Shown piece after piece: positions 1 to 8,303 of a DNA stretch of 64,000 bases. Both the position numbers and the translations under genes were made by a program. The DNA lies in the NCBI GenBank assembly GCA_016215025.1, contig JACRMI010000191.1, positions 62,001 to 126,000 on the forward strand, in the 5' to 3' direction. Numbering within the stretch: position 1 is the first letter of the stretch; each line of letters begins with the position of its first letter. This stretch comes from Chloroflexota bacterium (GTDB taxonomy: Bacteria; Chloroflexota; Anaerolineae; UBA4142). Under the pieces are notes generated by a model, which was not told the origin of the DNA, did not search any database, and was given only the letters and a program-made list of their open reading frames with translations.

Positions 1-1355
1 CGTTAAATCCTCAGCGTATCACCATTGGCAACGTGGACACGCTCCGTTCCGACTTGGTCAATATTCAGACCCAATCGGCAACCGTGCGCGCGGTAACCCA
101 CACCGGTCTTGTTCAAATTCTTGACGATTATTTGGCGCGGCTATCACGGTTGCGGATCGCGCTCTTTTTGCTCACCGCCCAGACGCTCATGTTTGTGTTG
201 TACACACTGACGATGCTCGCGTCGTTTGTGGTGAACCGCTCCCATGTCGAATTGACAACACTTTCTGGGCGAGGCGCAAGCGTCTGGCAAATCACTCGTC
301 TATTTGCCCTGGAGAATCTTATTTTGGCAATGATAGCGATGAGCGCCTGCCCGGCTTTGGCAATTGGCGTGATGCGCCTGTGGAGCGATACATCGTCAAT
401 CATGTTGTCCAATAACGCATGGATGCTTGCAGGAGTTGTCGCCGTCCTGGGTTGGCTAACGCTCGTCGCGCCGGTTTTTGTCGCCGCACGACGAACCAAG
501 TCTGAATCACATCTGGCGTACGCCCAGCCACCGCAACCCTCACAAATCCAAAAACGCTATCTCGATTTGTACTTGCTTGCATTTGGCGCACTATTATTTT
601 GGCAACTCAATCAAGCCAATTCCTTTGTGACTAACCGCTTGGGGAACACCTTGGTAGCTGATCCCATACTCATGATCGGACCTTCACTCTTGCTGGTCGG
701 CGTAGCGATGGTCTTTTTGCGGCTGCTGCCTTTCTTGCTACGATTGGTCGCTTGGCTTGCTCAAAATCTACAAGGTGCGACCTTCTCTCAGAGTCTGTTA
801 CACTTGGCTCGCGATCCAGTGCAATCCAGCCAGGTAGTATTATTGGTCAGTCTCACGACAGGAATGATCCTGTTCACCCAGACCTTGGAAAATCACTTGG
901 CGACGAGTCCTGAGACTATGGGGCGTTATTTGGCAGACGCTTTGCGAACAAATGCACTCGCGCTCGTCCTGTTCAGCGTGATGGTGTTTTTCATGACACA
1001 TCTCTTTGCCATGCAAGAACGAGCAAATGAGTTTGGCATCTTGCGCTCCATGGGTCTTGCGTTTCGTCAGTGGTTGACTTGGCTGATGATAGAAGGCATG
1101 TTGGTGCTGTTCCTCGGATTGATGGCAGGAGTTGTCGTGGGTCTCGGCTTGTCGAACATCATGATCCCGTACCTTTCGCAGGCGCTCACCGGTTGGCAAC
1201 TCGGCCGCACTATCGAGCAGGCGACTGTCAATTGGAGCGTTGTCGTTCAGTCCTATGGTCTCTTGATCGCCGTTTACGGATTGGCTCTCATTCTCTTGTG
1301 GCTGGTTCTCGTTCGCACGCGAGACCATTGGACAATCCACTCTAAGAACGAGTGA
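1..1355 (+). CDS. ABC transporter permease, FtsX/MacB type (5' partial)
   Basis: The reading frame is open to the left edge of the window, so the N-terminus is missing. About 440 residues are visible. They are strongly hydrophobic, with segments near 40-65, 90-110, 130-150, 180-200, 215-245, 265-285, 305-325, 345-375 and 405-430. The C-terminal third has the FtsX-like layout: a helix, then a loop resembling ERANEFGILRSMG, which is the usual cytoplasmic coupling motif, then two more helices. Such permeases work with LolD/MacB-type ATPases, and one lies directly downstream on the same strand. The likely role is export of a lipid, lipoprotein or peptide, or mechanotransmission. The substrate cannot be read from the sequence. 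Confidence 0.8.
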   Translation, partial: LNPQRITIGNVDTLRSDLVNIQTQSATVRAVTHTGLVQILDDYLARLSRLRIALFLLTAQTLMFVLYTLTMLASFVVNRSHVELTTLSGRGASVWQITRLFALENLILAMIAMSACPALAIGVMRLWSDTSSIMLSNNAWMLAGVVAVLGWLTLVAPVFVAARRTKSESHLAYAQPPQPSQIQKRYLDLYLLAFGALLFWQLNQANSFVTNRLGNTLVADPILMIGPSLLLVGVAMVFLRLLPFLLRLVAWLAQNLQGATFSQSLLHLARDPVQSSQVVLLVSLTTGMILFTQTLENHLATSPETMGRYLADALRTNALALVLFSVMVFFMTHLFAMQERANEFGILRSMGLAFRQWLTWLMIEGMLVLFLGLMAGVVVGLGLSNIMIPYLSQALTGWQLGRTIEQATVNWSVVVQSYGLLIAVYGLALILLWLVLVRTRDHWTIHSKNE

Positions 1356-1363
1356 ATTTTTTT

Positions 1364-1434
1364 GCCGCAGAATCACACAGTCCGTCACGGAAACCAAATT
1401 TGTTTTTCAGTGTATTTCTGTGCGATTCTGTGGC
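1364..1434. repeat. Imperfect inverted repeat between ABC permease and ATPase genes
   Basis: Arms at 1364-1380 and 1418-1434 are 17 bases each and match at 15 positions. They start with GCCGCAGAATC and end with GATTCTGTGGC. The repeat fills the gap and could form a cruciform or an RNA hairpin. It may be a dispersed repeat, but no second copy was found in this window. Confidence 0.55.
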
Positions 1435-1449
1435 AGCAGAGATGTTGTG

Positions 1450-3093
1450 ATGGAAACCAAACCCTTTGTGCTATGCGATAATCTGGTCAAGATTTATCAG
1501 ATCGCCGAACAAAAAGTTGTTGCGTTGCAAGGATTGAACTTGGAAATCGAGCAAGGCGAAATGATGGCGCTGATCGGTCCATCAGGCGCAGGTAAATCCA
1601 CATTGCTCAACGTGATCGGCGGACTGGACACACCCAGCGCCGGGAAAATTTCGGTGGCAGATTGGGATTTGCTCCGACTAGGTGAACAGGAGCGAGTAAA
1701 ATACAAGCGCGAGGTAGTGGGATTCGTCTGGCAACAACCTTCACGCAATCTGTTGAACTATCTTTCAGCGCGCGAAAATATCGAATTGCCCATGCAACTG
1801 AATAGCGTGAATGCCACCGAACGAAGAAAACGCGCGCTTGAGTTGCTCGACTTGGTGAACTTGGCGAATCGCGCCGAATGGCGTCCCGAGCGTCTCTCCG
1901 GTGGAGAGCAACAGCGAGTAGCAGTCGCCGTCGCGTTGGCAAATAATCCACCATTGCTACTGGGCGACGAGTTGACGGGTCAAGTGGATTCAGAATCGGC
2001 GATGCGCCTCTGCGATGCATTGCGCGCGATCAAGCAGGCGTACGGCACGACCATTATCGTCGTCACGCACGATCCGTTGGTTGCCAGCCGAATGGAGCGT
2101 GTGGTGACAGTGCGCGACGGACATACCAGCACAGAAATTCGCCGCCATCACGATCGAGAAGAGCAATGGGTAATCCTCGACCCAGTTGGTCGCTTGCAAC
2201 TGCCGCGCGCGTACGTTAACACGCTTGAAATGCGAAAGCGAGTCAAGGTACATTTGGAGTCCGATCACATTTCGGTTTGGTCACAAAAAGGTGAACTAGC
2301 ATCGTCCATCACTCTTGCGTTGTCATCCGACGATGGTCAGGCGTTTGATAGATTTGCAGCACGCAAGCTGAGTGTGAATCCATGGAATGGAAAAGGCGTC
2401 GCTATTACTATCGAAAACCTGACGCGTACATTTGAACTCACCGGCGAAAAGGTTCATGCACTGGAGCAAGTGACGCTGAAGATTCCCGCTGCATCACTGA
2501 CCGTGATAAAGGGTCCTTCCGGCTCGGGTAAAACGACGCTCTTAAATTTAATCGCCGGTCTCGATGAACCAACTTCTGGCATGGTGTGTTTCGGCGAACG
2601 GTCGCTGGCGGAAATGTCGCCACAAGAAAAAATCGATCTTCGCCGCAAGCGCATCGGTTTTGTGTTTCAAACTTTTGCCTTGTTGCCATTTCTATCGGTC
2701 GAAGAAAACGTTCAGGTACCCTTGCGACTTTTGAATACACCCCGTCAAGAGCGCAAGCTGCTCGTCGATCAAGTGTTGGAATTGGTCAGCTTGACGAACC
2801 GCGCTGGTCATCGCACCTATGAACTATCCGGTGGCGAACAACAGCGCGTTGCCATCGCACGCGCGCTAGTCAAACGTCCCGCACTCATTCTCGCCGATGA
2901 GCCGACCGGGCAGCTAGATTCGATGACCGGTGCGAGTATCATTGCGCTGTTGAAAAAGATCGCAACTCTGGCAGGCGTCACCGTGATCGTAGCCAGCCAT
3001 GATTCTAACGTCCACGAGGCAGCCGACTCGCTTTTCGAGTTGAAGGATGGCAAGTTGAAAAGTGATAGCCCTCATCAAGCTATTACAAAATAG
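1450..3093 (+). CDS. ABC transporter ATP-binding protein with two fused nucleotide-binding domains
   Basis: This protein of about 547 residues carries two LolD/MacB-like ATPase domains in tandem. Domain 1 (about 5-225) has Walker A GPSGAGKST, signature LSGGEQQRVAVA and Walker B LLLGDELTG. Domain 2 (about 320-540) has GPSGSGKTT, LSGGEQQRVAIA and LILADEPTG. Both look competent for ATP hydrolysis. The linker (about 230-310) contains WVILDPVGRLQLPR, which resembles an AbrB/SpoVT-type swapped-hairpin segment; this is tentative. The gene follows the permease gene and probably drives it, and the fusion fixes the two sites in one chain. The ATG at 1450 is preferred because the upstream in-frame GTG lies inside the inverted repeat. 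Confidence 0.85.
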   Translation: METKPFVLCDNLVKIYQIAEQKVVALQGLNLEIEQGEMMALIGPSGAGKSTLLNVIGGLDTPSAGKISVADWDLLRLGEQERVKYKREVVGFVWQQPSRNLLNYLSARENIELPMQLNSVNATERRKRALELLDLVNLANRAEWRPERLSGGEQQRVAVAVALANNPPLLLGDELTGQVDSESAMRLCDALRAIKQAYGTTIIVVTHDPLVASRMERVVTVRDGHTSTEIRRHHDREEQWVILDPVGRLQLPRAYVNTLEMRKRVKVHLESDHISVWSQKGELASSITLALSSDDGQAFDRFAARKLSVNPWNGKGVAITIENLTRTFELTGEKVHALEQVTLKIPAASLTVIKGPSGSGKTTLLNLIAGLDEPTSGMVCFGERSLAEMSPQEKIDLRRKRIGFVFQTFALLPFLSVEENVQVPLRLLNTPRQERKLLVDQVLELVSLTNRAGHRTYELSGGEQQRVAIARALVKRPALILADEPTGQLDSMTGASIIALLKKIATLAGVTVIVASHDSNVHEAADSLFELKDGKLKSDSPHQAITK

Positions 3094-3127
3094 AAAAAGG
3101 GACCGGATGTTTTCCATCCGATCCCTT
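3094..3127 (-). terminator. Intrinsic terminator of glmS, shared gap with the ABC operon
   Basis: A 13-base stem (3097-3109 with 3115-3127, one mismatch) closes a short T-rich loop. Read on the minus strand it is followed by TTTTT, so it fits termination of glmS, which stops at 3133. On the plus strand the run after the stem is weaker (TTCTC), so it may also slow or end the ABC transcript, which stops at 3093. Confidence 0.8.
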
Positions 3128-3132
3128 CTCAA

Positions 3133-4980
3133 TTACTCCACCGTCACACTCTTCGCCAAATTGCGCGGCTGGTCAACATCGCAGCCACGCGCAATCGCAA
3201 CATGATACGCGAGCAATTGCAGTGGAACGGTAGCGACAATCGGCGTGAATTGTTCCGGCACATGCGGCAGATAAACGACTTCGTCCACATGTTTCCTGAT
3301 CGCCGCATCCTCTTCCGTCGCCAACGCAATCACTGGCGCTTTGCGCGCACGCACTTCTTGAATGTTACTGACGACCTTTTCCAGCGTTGGACTTGACATC
3401 GCAATCGCAATGATCGGAAATTCAGAATCGAGCATCGCGATCGGTCCGTGCTTCAACTCACCGGCAGGATAACCTTCGGCATGCAAGTAGCTGATCTCTT
3501 TCAACTTGAGCGCGCCTTCCAAGGCGGTCGGATAGCCAAAGCCGCGTCCAAAAAAGAAACAACTTTTCCGCGCGAATATTTTTTCGGCGAGTTGTTTCAT
3601 TTGATTGTCCGTCCCCAGCGCACCTTCTACCATATCGGGCAAGCGCGCAAATTGCTGCGCCAGTTCAGTCACGCGCAAAGAATCCAGTTTGCCCGTTCGC
3701 TTCGCCCAATCGAGTGCGATGAGTTCAAGCAACAACACTTGCGCGCTGAACGTCTTGGATGCAACGACGCCTACTTCGGGACCCACTTGGAGATTGACCG
3801 TCGTCGTGACGCCGCGCGTAATCGAACTGCCGACGACGTTCGTCAGCGCAAGCGTTTGCGCGCCTGCCGATTTTGCGAGGCGCATACTCGCAATCGTATC
3901 CGCCGTTTCACCCGATTGCGTGATGAGAATCGCCAGTGTCTGATCGTCGATGACGGGCGACGCATAACGGAACTCCGATGCGATGTTCACTTCGGCGGGC
4001 AGATGCACCCATTCTTCGATGACGCGCTTGCCGACCAGACCCGCATGATACGACGAGCCGCACGCCAGCAGCGTCACGCGCTTGATGCGCGCAAAATCGA
4101 TGGCATCTAGTTCGGATAGATGCACACCTTTTTCATCGACGCGCCCGCGTAACGCATTCGCCAACGCTGCCGGTTGTTCGTTGATCTCTTTCAAAAAGAA
4201 ATGCGGATAGCCGCCTTTTTCCGCCGCTTGCACATCCCAGTTCACGATCAGTGGATCGCGCTCGACCTCGACATTGTCGAGTGTGTAAAGTCGCGCCGCA
4301 TCGCGGGTGAGCACCGCCACTTCGCCATCGTCGATGAGAAGCATCTTACGCGTGTGCGGCAACAGCGCCGGAATATCCGACGCTATGAAATTTTCGCCCT
4401 GCCCTAGCCCAACGATCAGCGGCGAAAAATGACGCGCGGCGATCAGCAACGCCGAATTCGATTGATCGAACACGCCGATGCCGTACGTGCCGCGCACACG
4501 CTTCAAGGCACGCTGCACTGCACCAACTAATGCCAACGCATTTCCCTCATTTCCTTTATTTCCCTTCATTTCCTCTTCAATTAAATGCGCCAACACTTCG
4601 GTGTCGGTTTCCGTGATGAATCGGTGCCCCAGCGTCGCGAGTTCATCTCTCAACTCGGAAAAATTCTCGACGATGCCGTTATGCACGACGACGAGTCGTC
4701 CGGTGCAATCGGCATGCGGATGCGCGTTCGTATCGTTCGGCGCACCGTGCGTAGCCCACCGTGTATGCCCCAAGCCCAATTGACCACTCGGTGCAGAGTG
4801 ATTCAACACATCGACCAATCTATTCAGTTTTCCTTCAGTCTTGCGAATTTCGATCTTGCCGTTCGCGTTCAAGACGGCGACGCCCGCCGAATCATAGCCG
4901 CGATATTCCAACCGGCGCAAGCCATCGAGCAAGATAGGCGTCGCATTACGCGCGCCCACATAACCGACGATACCACACAT
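3133..4980 (-). CDS. glmS: Glutamine--fructose-6-phosphate aminotransferase (isomerizing)
   Basis: GlmS makes glucosamine-6-phosphate from fructose-6-phosphate and glutamine, the first step toward UDP-GlcNAc. The 615-residue protein begins MCGIVGYVG. Cys2 is the class II glutaminase nucleophile once Met is removed. GHTRWATHG and NAHPH follow in the glutaminase domain (1-240). Two SIS sugar-isomerase domains follow (about 290-430 and 460-600), ending in the usual AKSVTVE. The start has a GGAGGG ribosome site. Around residues 137-148 there is a Gly/Asn/Lys-rich insertion (KGNKGNEGN) encoded by 9-base repeats. Upstream lies a glmS-type ribozyme, which would repress this gene when glucosamine-6-phosphate is abundant. 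Confidence 0.97.
   Translation of the reverse strand: MCGIVGYVGARNATPILLDGLRRLEYRGYDSAGVAVLNANGKIEIRKTEGKLNRLVDVLNHSAPSGQLGLGHTRWATHGAPNDTNAHPHADCTGRLVVVHNGIVENFSELRDELATLGHRFITETDTEVLAHLIEEEMKGNKGNEGNALALVGAVQRALKRVRGTYGIGVFDQSNSALLIAARHFSPLIVGLGQGENFIASDIPALLPHTRKMLLIDDGEVAVLTRDAARLYTLDNVEVERDPLIVNWDVQAAEKGGYPHFFLKEINEQPAALANALRGRVDEKGVHLSELDAIDFARIKRVTLLACGSSYHAGLVGKRVIEEWVHLPAEVNIASEFRYASPVIDDQTLAILITQSGETADTIASMRLAKSAGAQTLALTNVVGSSITRGVTTTVNLQVGPEVGVVASKTFSAQVLLLELIALDWAKRTGKLDSLRVTELAQQFARLPDMVEGALGTDNQMKQLAEKIFARKSCFFFGRGFGYPTALEGALKLKEISYLHAEGYPAGELKHGPIAMLDSEFPIIAIAMSSPTLEKVVSNIQEVRARKAPVIALATEEDAAIRKHVDEVVYLPHVPEQFTPIVATVPLQLLAYHVAIARGCDVDQPRNLAKSVTVE
4540..4575. repeat. Tandem 9-10-base simple repeat inside glmS
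   Basis: About four units of ATTTCCYTY-type sequence stand in tandem. In the GlmS frame they encode EEMKGNKGNEGN, at a surface loop of the glutaminase domain where typical GlmS proteins are shorter. The frame is kept. It resembles the short-word repeats found in the gaps of this window. Confidence 0.7.
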
Positions 4981-4998
4981 GGGAACCCTCCGGGGAAA

Positions 4999-5080
4999 TT
5001 TAAGATTTTCGATTTATGATTTATGATTTGGAAACCTCCGATTTGAAATCAGAAATCCTAAATCATAAATCAGAAATGAC
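4999..5080. repeat. Short-word low-complexity quasi-palindrome in glmS leader
   Basis: Repeated words such as GATTTATGATT on one side and AATCATAAATC on the other make this stretch self-complementary. It lies between the predicted ribozyme and the glmS ribosome site. Comparable sequences occur at 25134-25195, 29959-30022, 36345-36375 and 63117-63195. Confidence 0.7.
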
Positions 5081-5090
5081 TTTTGTCACT

Positions 5091-5450
5091 GCTCGCGTCT
5101 TTGTCCGGTCGATCACTCGACGGCTTTGTGCGCGCGCTTGTCTCTTGGAGGGGGAAGCACGATCTTCGAGGCAATTGAAGAATCGTGTAAAGGACGTGAC
5201 AGTCCTTGGAGGCATCCGCTGATCTGTCGATTTTCCCCTGGCATTCCAGTTTTGTAGTGTTGCGCCTTGTGCGCGTTTCAGTGAACGCCCACGAGGGGCT
5301 AGACTACCTTCCAGGATTAATTCCACCTTGCGATGGAAAACCTCCACCTCGTCAAGAATTGGATGTTAGATGTTAGAAATTGGATTAGCATTCGTAACCA
5401 CTTTTCCAACTTCCAAGGACTAACTTCTAATTTCCAATTCTCCATGCGCT
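5091..5450 (-). ncRNA. glmS ribozyme: glmS self-cleaving ribozyme/riboswitch with expanded P1 and extra helices
   Basis: Read on the minus strand, the predicted cleavage is in AGCGC, between 5450 (A-1) and 5449 (G+1). P1 pairs 5433-5440 with 5356-5363 (GAATTGGA / TCCAATTC). TTGACGAGG follows directly at 5355-5347, as in known glmS ribozymes. P2 pairs TGGAGG (5346-5341) with CCTCCA (5212-5207). ATCGA (5231-5227) and AGCGGATGCC match the conserved core. P3 pairs 5207-5202 with 5195-5190. P4 pairs 5137-5130 with 5098-5091. P4.1 is GTCGA/TCGAC closing a GTGA loop, followed by the conserved ACAAAG (5104-5099). Unusual parts are a 70-base low-complexity P1 extension, a helix insert of about 109 bases after GGAGG (5340-5232), and an extra hairpin (5187-5158). 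It lies directly upstream of glmS. Confidence 0.85.
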
Positions 5451-5468
5451 AGTCTTCCCCAGACATTT

Positions 5469-6203
5469 CTATTTTACATGCACAACCTCCTTTTTCTTTT
5501 CGACTCTTGCCGGTTCCTCATATGGTTTCAAGAAACCCGACGTTGGACCCGACCAATTGGCATAATAGCCGCGCAGCTCTGGCGGCATCATCTCCGCGAT
5601 GCGGAGCATCAATTCGTGCGACATACCGGTCACTTGATCGCGCGTGATCTTGCCCTGGAAATTCGGCAAGACCGGCTTGCCAACAAAACATTTCATTTCG
5701 GTCCGGCGGAATCGCGTCAAATTTTTCCAAAACGATTTACCACCCCATACCGCCACCGGCAAAATCGGCGCACCGGAACGAAGTGAAAGGATTATAGCAC
5801 CCTCACGCCCTTCTTGTAAAGAACCATTTTCGCTTCGATGCCCTTCCGGTGCGATCACCAACATCTGTCCGCTCTGCAAAATTCGCAGCGCCGTTTTGAC
5901 CGCCGTCATATCGACCTCGCCGCGCCGAACCGGAAATGCGCCGTACGATTTGATAATCCAACCAATCACCGGCAGATTGAATGCTTCGATTTTTGCCATC
6001 GGCACAACGTCGCGCGGACTATATGCGCCAGCGATAAGTGGATCCAGAAAGCTACTGTGGCTAATTGCAACGACGACCGGACCATCGCGTGGGATATTTT
6101 CTAAACCGCGCAGCTCAACTCGCAACAGGATGCGAAACGCGAGTCGCAAAAACCAGTTGCCGAAATGATAAAACCACGGTCGCTTGGAAAAAGAATCGCT
6201 CAA
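5469..6203 (-). CDS. plsC: 1-acyl-sn-glycerol-3-phosphate acyltransferase (PlsC family)
   Basis: The enzyme acylates lysophosphatidic acid to phosphatidic acid at the inner membrane face. It has 244 residues. A hydrophobic N-terminal segment precedes the catalytic HxxxxD motif, seen as HSSFLD near residue 50. APEGHRS near 120 is the substrate-binding EGxRS-type block, and GAPILPVAVWG follows. The start is a TTG that overlaps the cmk stop (TTGA), which points to translational coupling. No ATG occurs before the catalytic region. The stop lies only about 20 bases before the predicted ribozyme cleavage site, so plsC may share a transcript with glmS that is then cut. Confidence 0.88.
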   Translation of the reverse strand: MSDSFSKRPWFYHFGNWFLRLAFRILLRVELRGLENIPRDGPVVVAISHSSFLDPLIAGAYSPRDVVPMAKIEAFNLPVIGWIIKSYGAFPVRRGEVDMTAVKTALRILQSGQMLVIAPEGHRSENGSLQEGREGAIILSLRSGAPILPVAVWGGKSFWKNLTRFRRTEMKCFVGKPVLPNFQGKITRDQVTGMSHELMLRIAEMMPPELRGYYANWSGPTSGFLKPYEEPARVEKKKEVVHVK

Positions 6204-6895
6204 CCGACTCGTTCCCTTTCCTTTACCATATCCAACACGCGCTCAACTACTTGCGCTGCTGTCATTCCGGTCGAATCGAGATAAATCGCATCGTCCGCTT
6301 TTTTCAACGGCGCAACCGAACGTGACGAATCGATTTGATCGCGATTGCGAATTTCTTTCAGAACGGATTCAAACTCGACTTGCTCGCCGCGTTCAAGACG
6401 TTCTTTGTAGCGGCGACGCGCGCGCTCTTCTTCGCTGGCATCGAGATAAATTTTCAAGTCCGCCTCTGGCAAAACGACCGTGCCAATATCGCGCCCGACC
6501 ATTACGACGTGACCTTGTTGTCCGATGCGCCGTTGCTGCACCGTCATCGCGCTGCGCACGCCAGCATACGCCGATACGGGCGACACATTCGCATCGACCG
6601 CACGCGTGCGAATGTCCCACGTAATGTCGCGACCGTCCGCGAGAATCGTAAATTGCCGACCATCGGAAATGGTTGGCGGAAGAAAATCGATCTTGACTTG
6701 CTCTGCGAGACGCGTGACTGCGCTTTCATCCGCGATTGGAATCGAACGATCAAGCGCGACGCTGGTGACAACTCGATACATGACCCCCGTGTCGAAATAA
6801 AGATAACCCAATTGTTCGGCAACAGCTGCGCCGACCGTACTCTTGCCTGAAGCTGCGGGACCGTCAATCGCAATGATCGAGGTCACTTTGGTCAT
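6200..6895 (-). CDS. cmk: Cytidylate kinase
   Basis: Phosphorylates CMP and dCMP using ATP. The 231-residue protein opens with a P-loop, IAIDGPAASGKSTVG. It then has FDTGVMYR (NMP-binding), GRDIGTVVLPEA and the lid segment RARRRYKER. Length and motifs fit bacterial Cmk. The ATG at 6895 is chosen; an in-frame TTG at 6907 would overlap the rluB stop. The order rluB-cmk-plsC is a common bacterial arrangement. Confidence 0.95.
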   Translation of the reverse strand: MTKVTSIIAIDGPAASGKSTVGAAVAEQLGYLYFDTGVMYRVVTSVALDRSIPIADESAVTRLAEQVKIDFLPPTISDGRQFTILADGRDITWDIRTRAVDANVSPVSAYAGVRSAMTVQQRRIGQQGHVVMVGRDIGTVVLPEADLKIYLDASEEERARRRYKERLERGEQVEFESVLKEIRNRDQIDSSRSVAPLKKADDAIYLDSTGMTAAQVVERVLDMVKERERVG

Positions 6896-6903
6896 TGATT
6901 TGA

Positions 6904-7662
6904 TCAATTCTTAGTCTTCCTTGGTTCATTTAATTGACGGACTTCGGCTTGGCTCAACGTGCGCCATTTGCCGACCGGAAGCGACCCCAATTCGAGCGAG
7001 CCAATCCGCACCCGGATCAACCGTTTCACCGGATGCCCCATCGCGCCGCACAAATGGCGAATCTCGCGTTTCTTGCCTTCATGCAAAACGAGGCGCAGCC
7101 AGCATTCACCATTTCCTGCTTCGTTCCAATTGTGCCGCTGACCTAGCGCACCCAAATGTCGCACGATCTTGACCGAGTCTACGCGCAATCGCTCACCTTC
7201 GTACCAAATCCCCTTGCGCATTCGCTCGAACGTCTCTTCCGTGGGCGTGCGTTCGACGAGCGCGAGGTATTCTTTCTCCTGCTGATAGCGCGGATGCGTC
7301 ACGCGATGCGCCAAATCGCCGTCATTCGTCAGTAGTAATAACCCCTCACTGTTCGCATCGAGTCGCCCGGCGGCATACAATCTTTTGTCGGTCGAAACTA
7401 AATCGACCGCGAGCGGTTTCCCGCGCGCCTCGTCAATATCGCTGAGGTAACCTTTGGGCTTGTGCAAAATGACGTACTGTTTCTGTTCGACCCGCACGCG
7501 CTGACCATCGACTTCGATGCGGTCTATATCGGGATCGACTTGCGTCCCCAATTCGGTGACGATTTTGCCATTGACGCGCACGCGCCGCTCGAGCATCAAC
7601 TCTTCCGATTTTCGACGCGATGCAACTCCGGCGTGTGCGAGAACTTTGTGAAGTCGTTCCAT
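6904..7662 (-). CDS. rluB: 23S rRNA pseudouridine synthase, RluB/RsuA family
   Basis: The protein has 252 residues. An N-terminal S4 RNA-binding domain (about 2-60, RLHKVLAHAGVASRRKSEEL) precedes the synthase domain. The catalytic Asp lies in AGRLDANSEGLLLLTNDG near residue 100. KKREIRHLCGAMGHPVKRLIR is the typical C-terminal block. The family isomerises a uridine in 23S (RluB) or 16S (RsuA) rRNA; RluB is favoured by its position next to scpB and cmk. The start has a GGAG site. Confidence 0.92.
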   Translation of the reverse strand: MERLHKVLAHAGVASRRKSEELMLERRVRVNGKIVTELGTQVDPDIDRIEVDGQRVRVEQKQYVILHKPKGYLSDIDEARGKPLAVDLVSTDKRLYAAGRLDANSEGLLLLTNDGDLAHRVTHPRYQQEKEYLALVERTPTEETFERMRKGIWYEGERLRVDSVKIVRHLGALGQRHNWNEAGNGECWLRLVLHEGKKREIRHLCGAMGHPVKRLIRVRIGSLELGSLPVGKWRTLSQAEVRQLNEPRKTKN

Positions 7663-7674
7663 TAATTTCTCCGC

Positions 7675-7694
7675 GTAGCGCGAGCGGCTCGCGC
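7675..7694. repeat. Short palindrome, GTAGCGCGAGC family
   Basis: An 8-base arm (7678-7685) and its perfect complement (7687-7694) are separated by one base, preceded by GTA. Similar palindromes lie at 8920-8940 and 18865-18885. It sits between scpB and rluB. Confidence 0.6.
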
Positions 7695-7706
7695 CCCATG
7701 AGCCTA

Positions 7707-8303
7707 TTATTTCATTCTCTCTGCCAAATGCTGCGCAGTCGCTTCCGCTTCGGCAATCGCATTTGCGAGTACATTCTCCGCGGCTTGCTCAAGCGGCGGC
7801 AAATCATCTACGCCGCGCAAGCCAAAGTTTTGGAGAAACTCGAACGTCGTCGCATACAGAATCGGTCGCCCTGCCGTTTCTTGGCGTCCCACTTCTTGTA
7901 TCAGTCCACGCGAGACGAGCGTTTGAATCACGCCGTCACTGTTTACGCCACGAACCGCTTCGATCGACGGGCGCGTCACGGGCTGACGATACGCAATGAT
8001 CGCGAGGGTTTCCAGCGCAGCAGCCGAAAGATGGGTCGTGCCATCCACGCCCAAAAATTTCTCGATGACGAGGGCGGCTTCGGGTGCGCTCACAAGCTGC
8101 ACCTTGTCGCGGAATCGCTGCAAACGAAAACCGCGCCCGGCGTATTCCTGTTTCAATTCCTCAAAGGTTTCTTCGACTCTCTCTGGCATCACGTCGAGCG
8201 CACGCGCAATCGCCGCGATCTGCACGGGACCTTCCGCGACAAACAATATGCTTTCCACCAATGTCTTCATTGGTAGTTGAGGAACTCCGGTCGATTCGCT
8301 CAT
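7707..8303 (-). CDS. scpB: Segregation and condensation protein B
   Basis: ScpB is the winged-helix kleisin-associated subunit of the SMC-ScpAB chromosome condensin. The 198-residue protein has two winged-helix units. LSAAALETLAIIAYRQPVTR and IEAVRGVNSDGVIQTLVSRGLI are the hallmark segments (about 90-130). GRPILYATTFEFLQNFGL follows. Its ATG overlaps the upstream stop (ATGA). No scpA is present in the window, so the partner is encoded elsewhere. Confidence 0.95.
   Translation of the reverse strand: MSESTGVPQLPMKTLVESILFVAEGPVQIAAIARALDVMPERVEETFEELKQEYAGRGFRLQRFRDKVQLVSAPEAALVIEKFLGVDGTTHLSAAALETLAIIAYRQPVTRPSIEAVRGVNSDGVIQTLVSRGLIQEVGRQETAGRPILYATTFEFLQNFGLRGVDDLPPLEQAAENVLANAIAEAEATAQHLAERMK

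Noticed and set aside
840-1397. Long minus-strand frame opposite the ABC permease
   Set aside because: It is a shadow of the permease gene: composition is polar and irregular, there is no ribosome site, and the plus-strand frame has clear family features.
5063-5347. Open frame of 94 codons on the minus strand upstream of glmS
   Set aside because: It has no ribosome site and no protein-like pattern, and it coincides with the paired core of the predicted glmS ribozyme.
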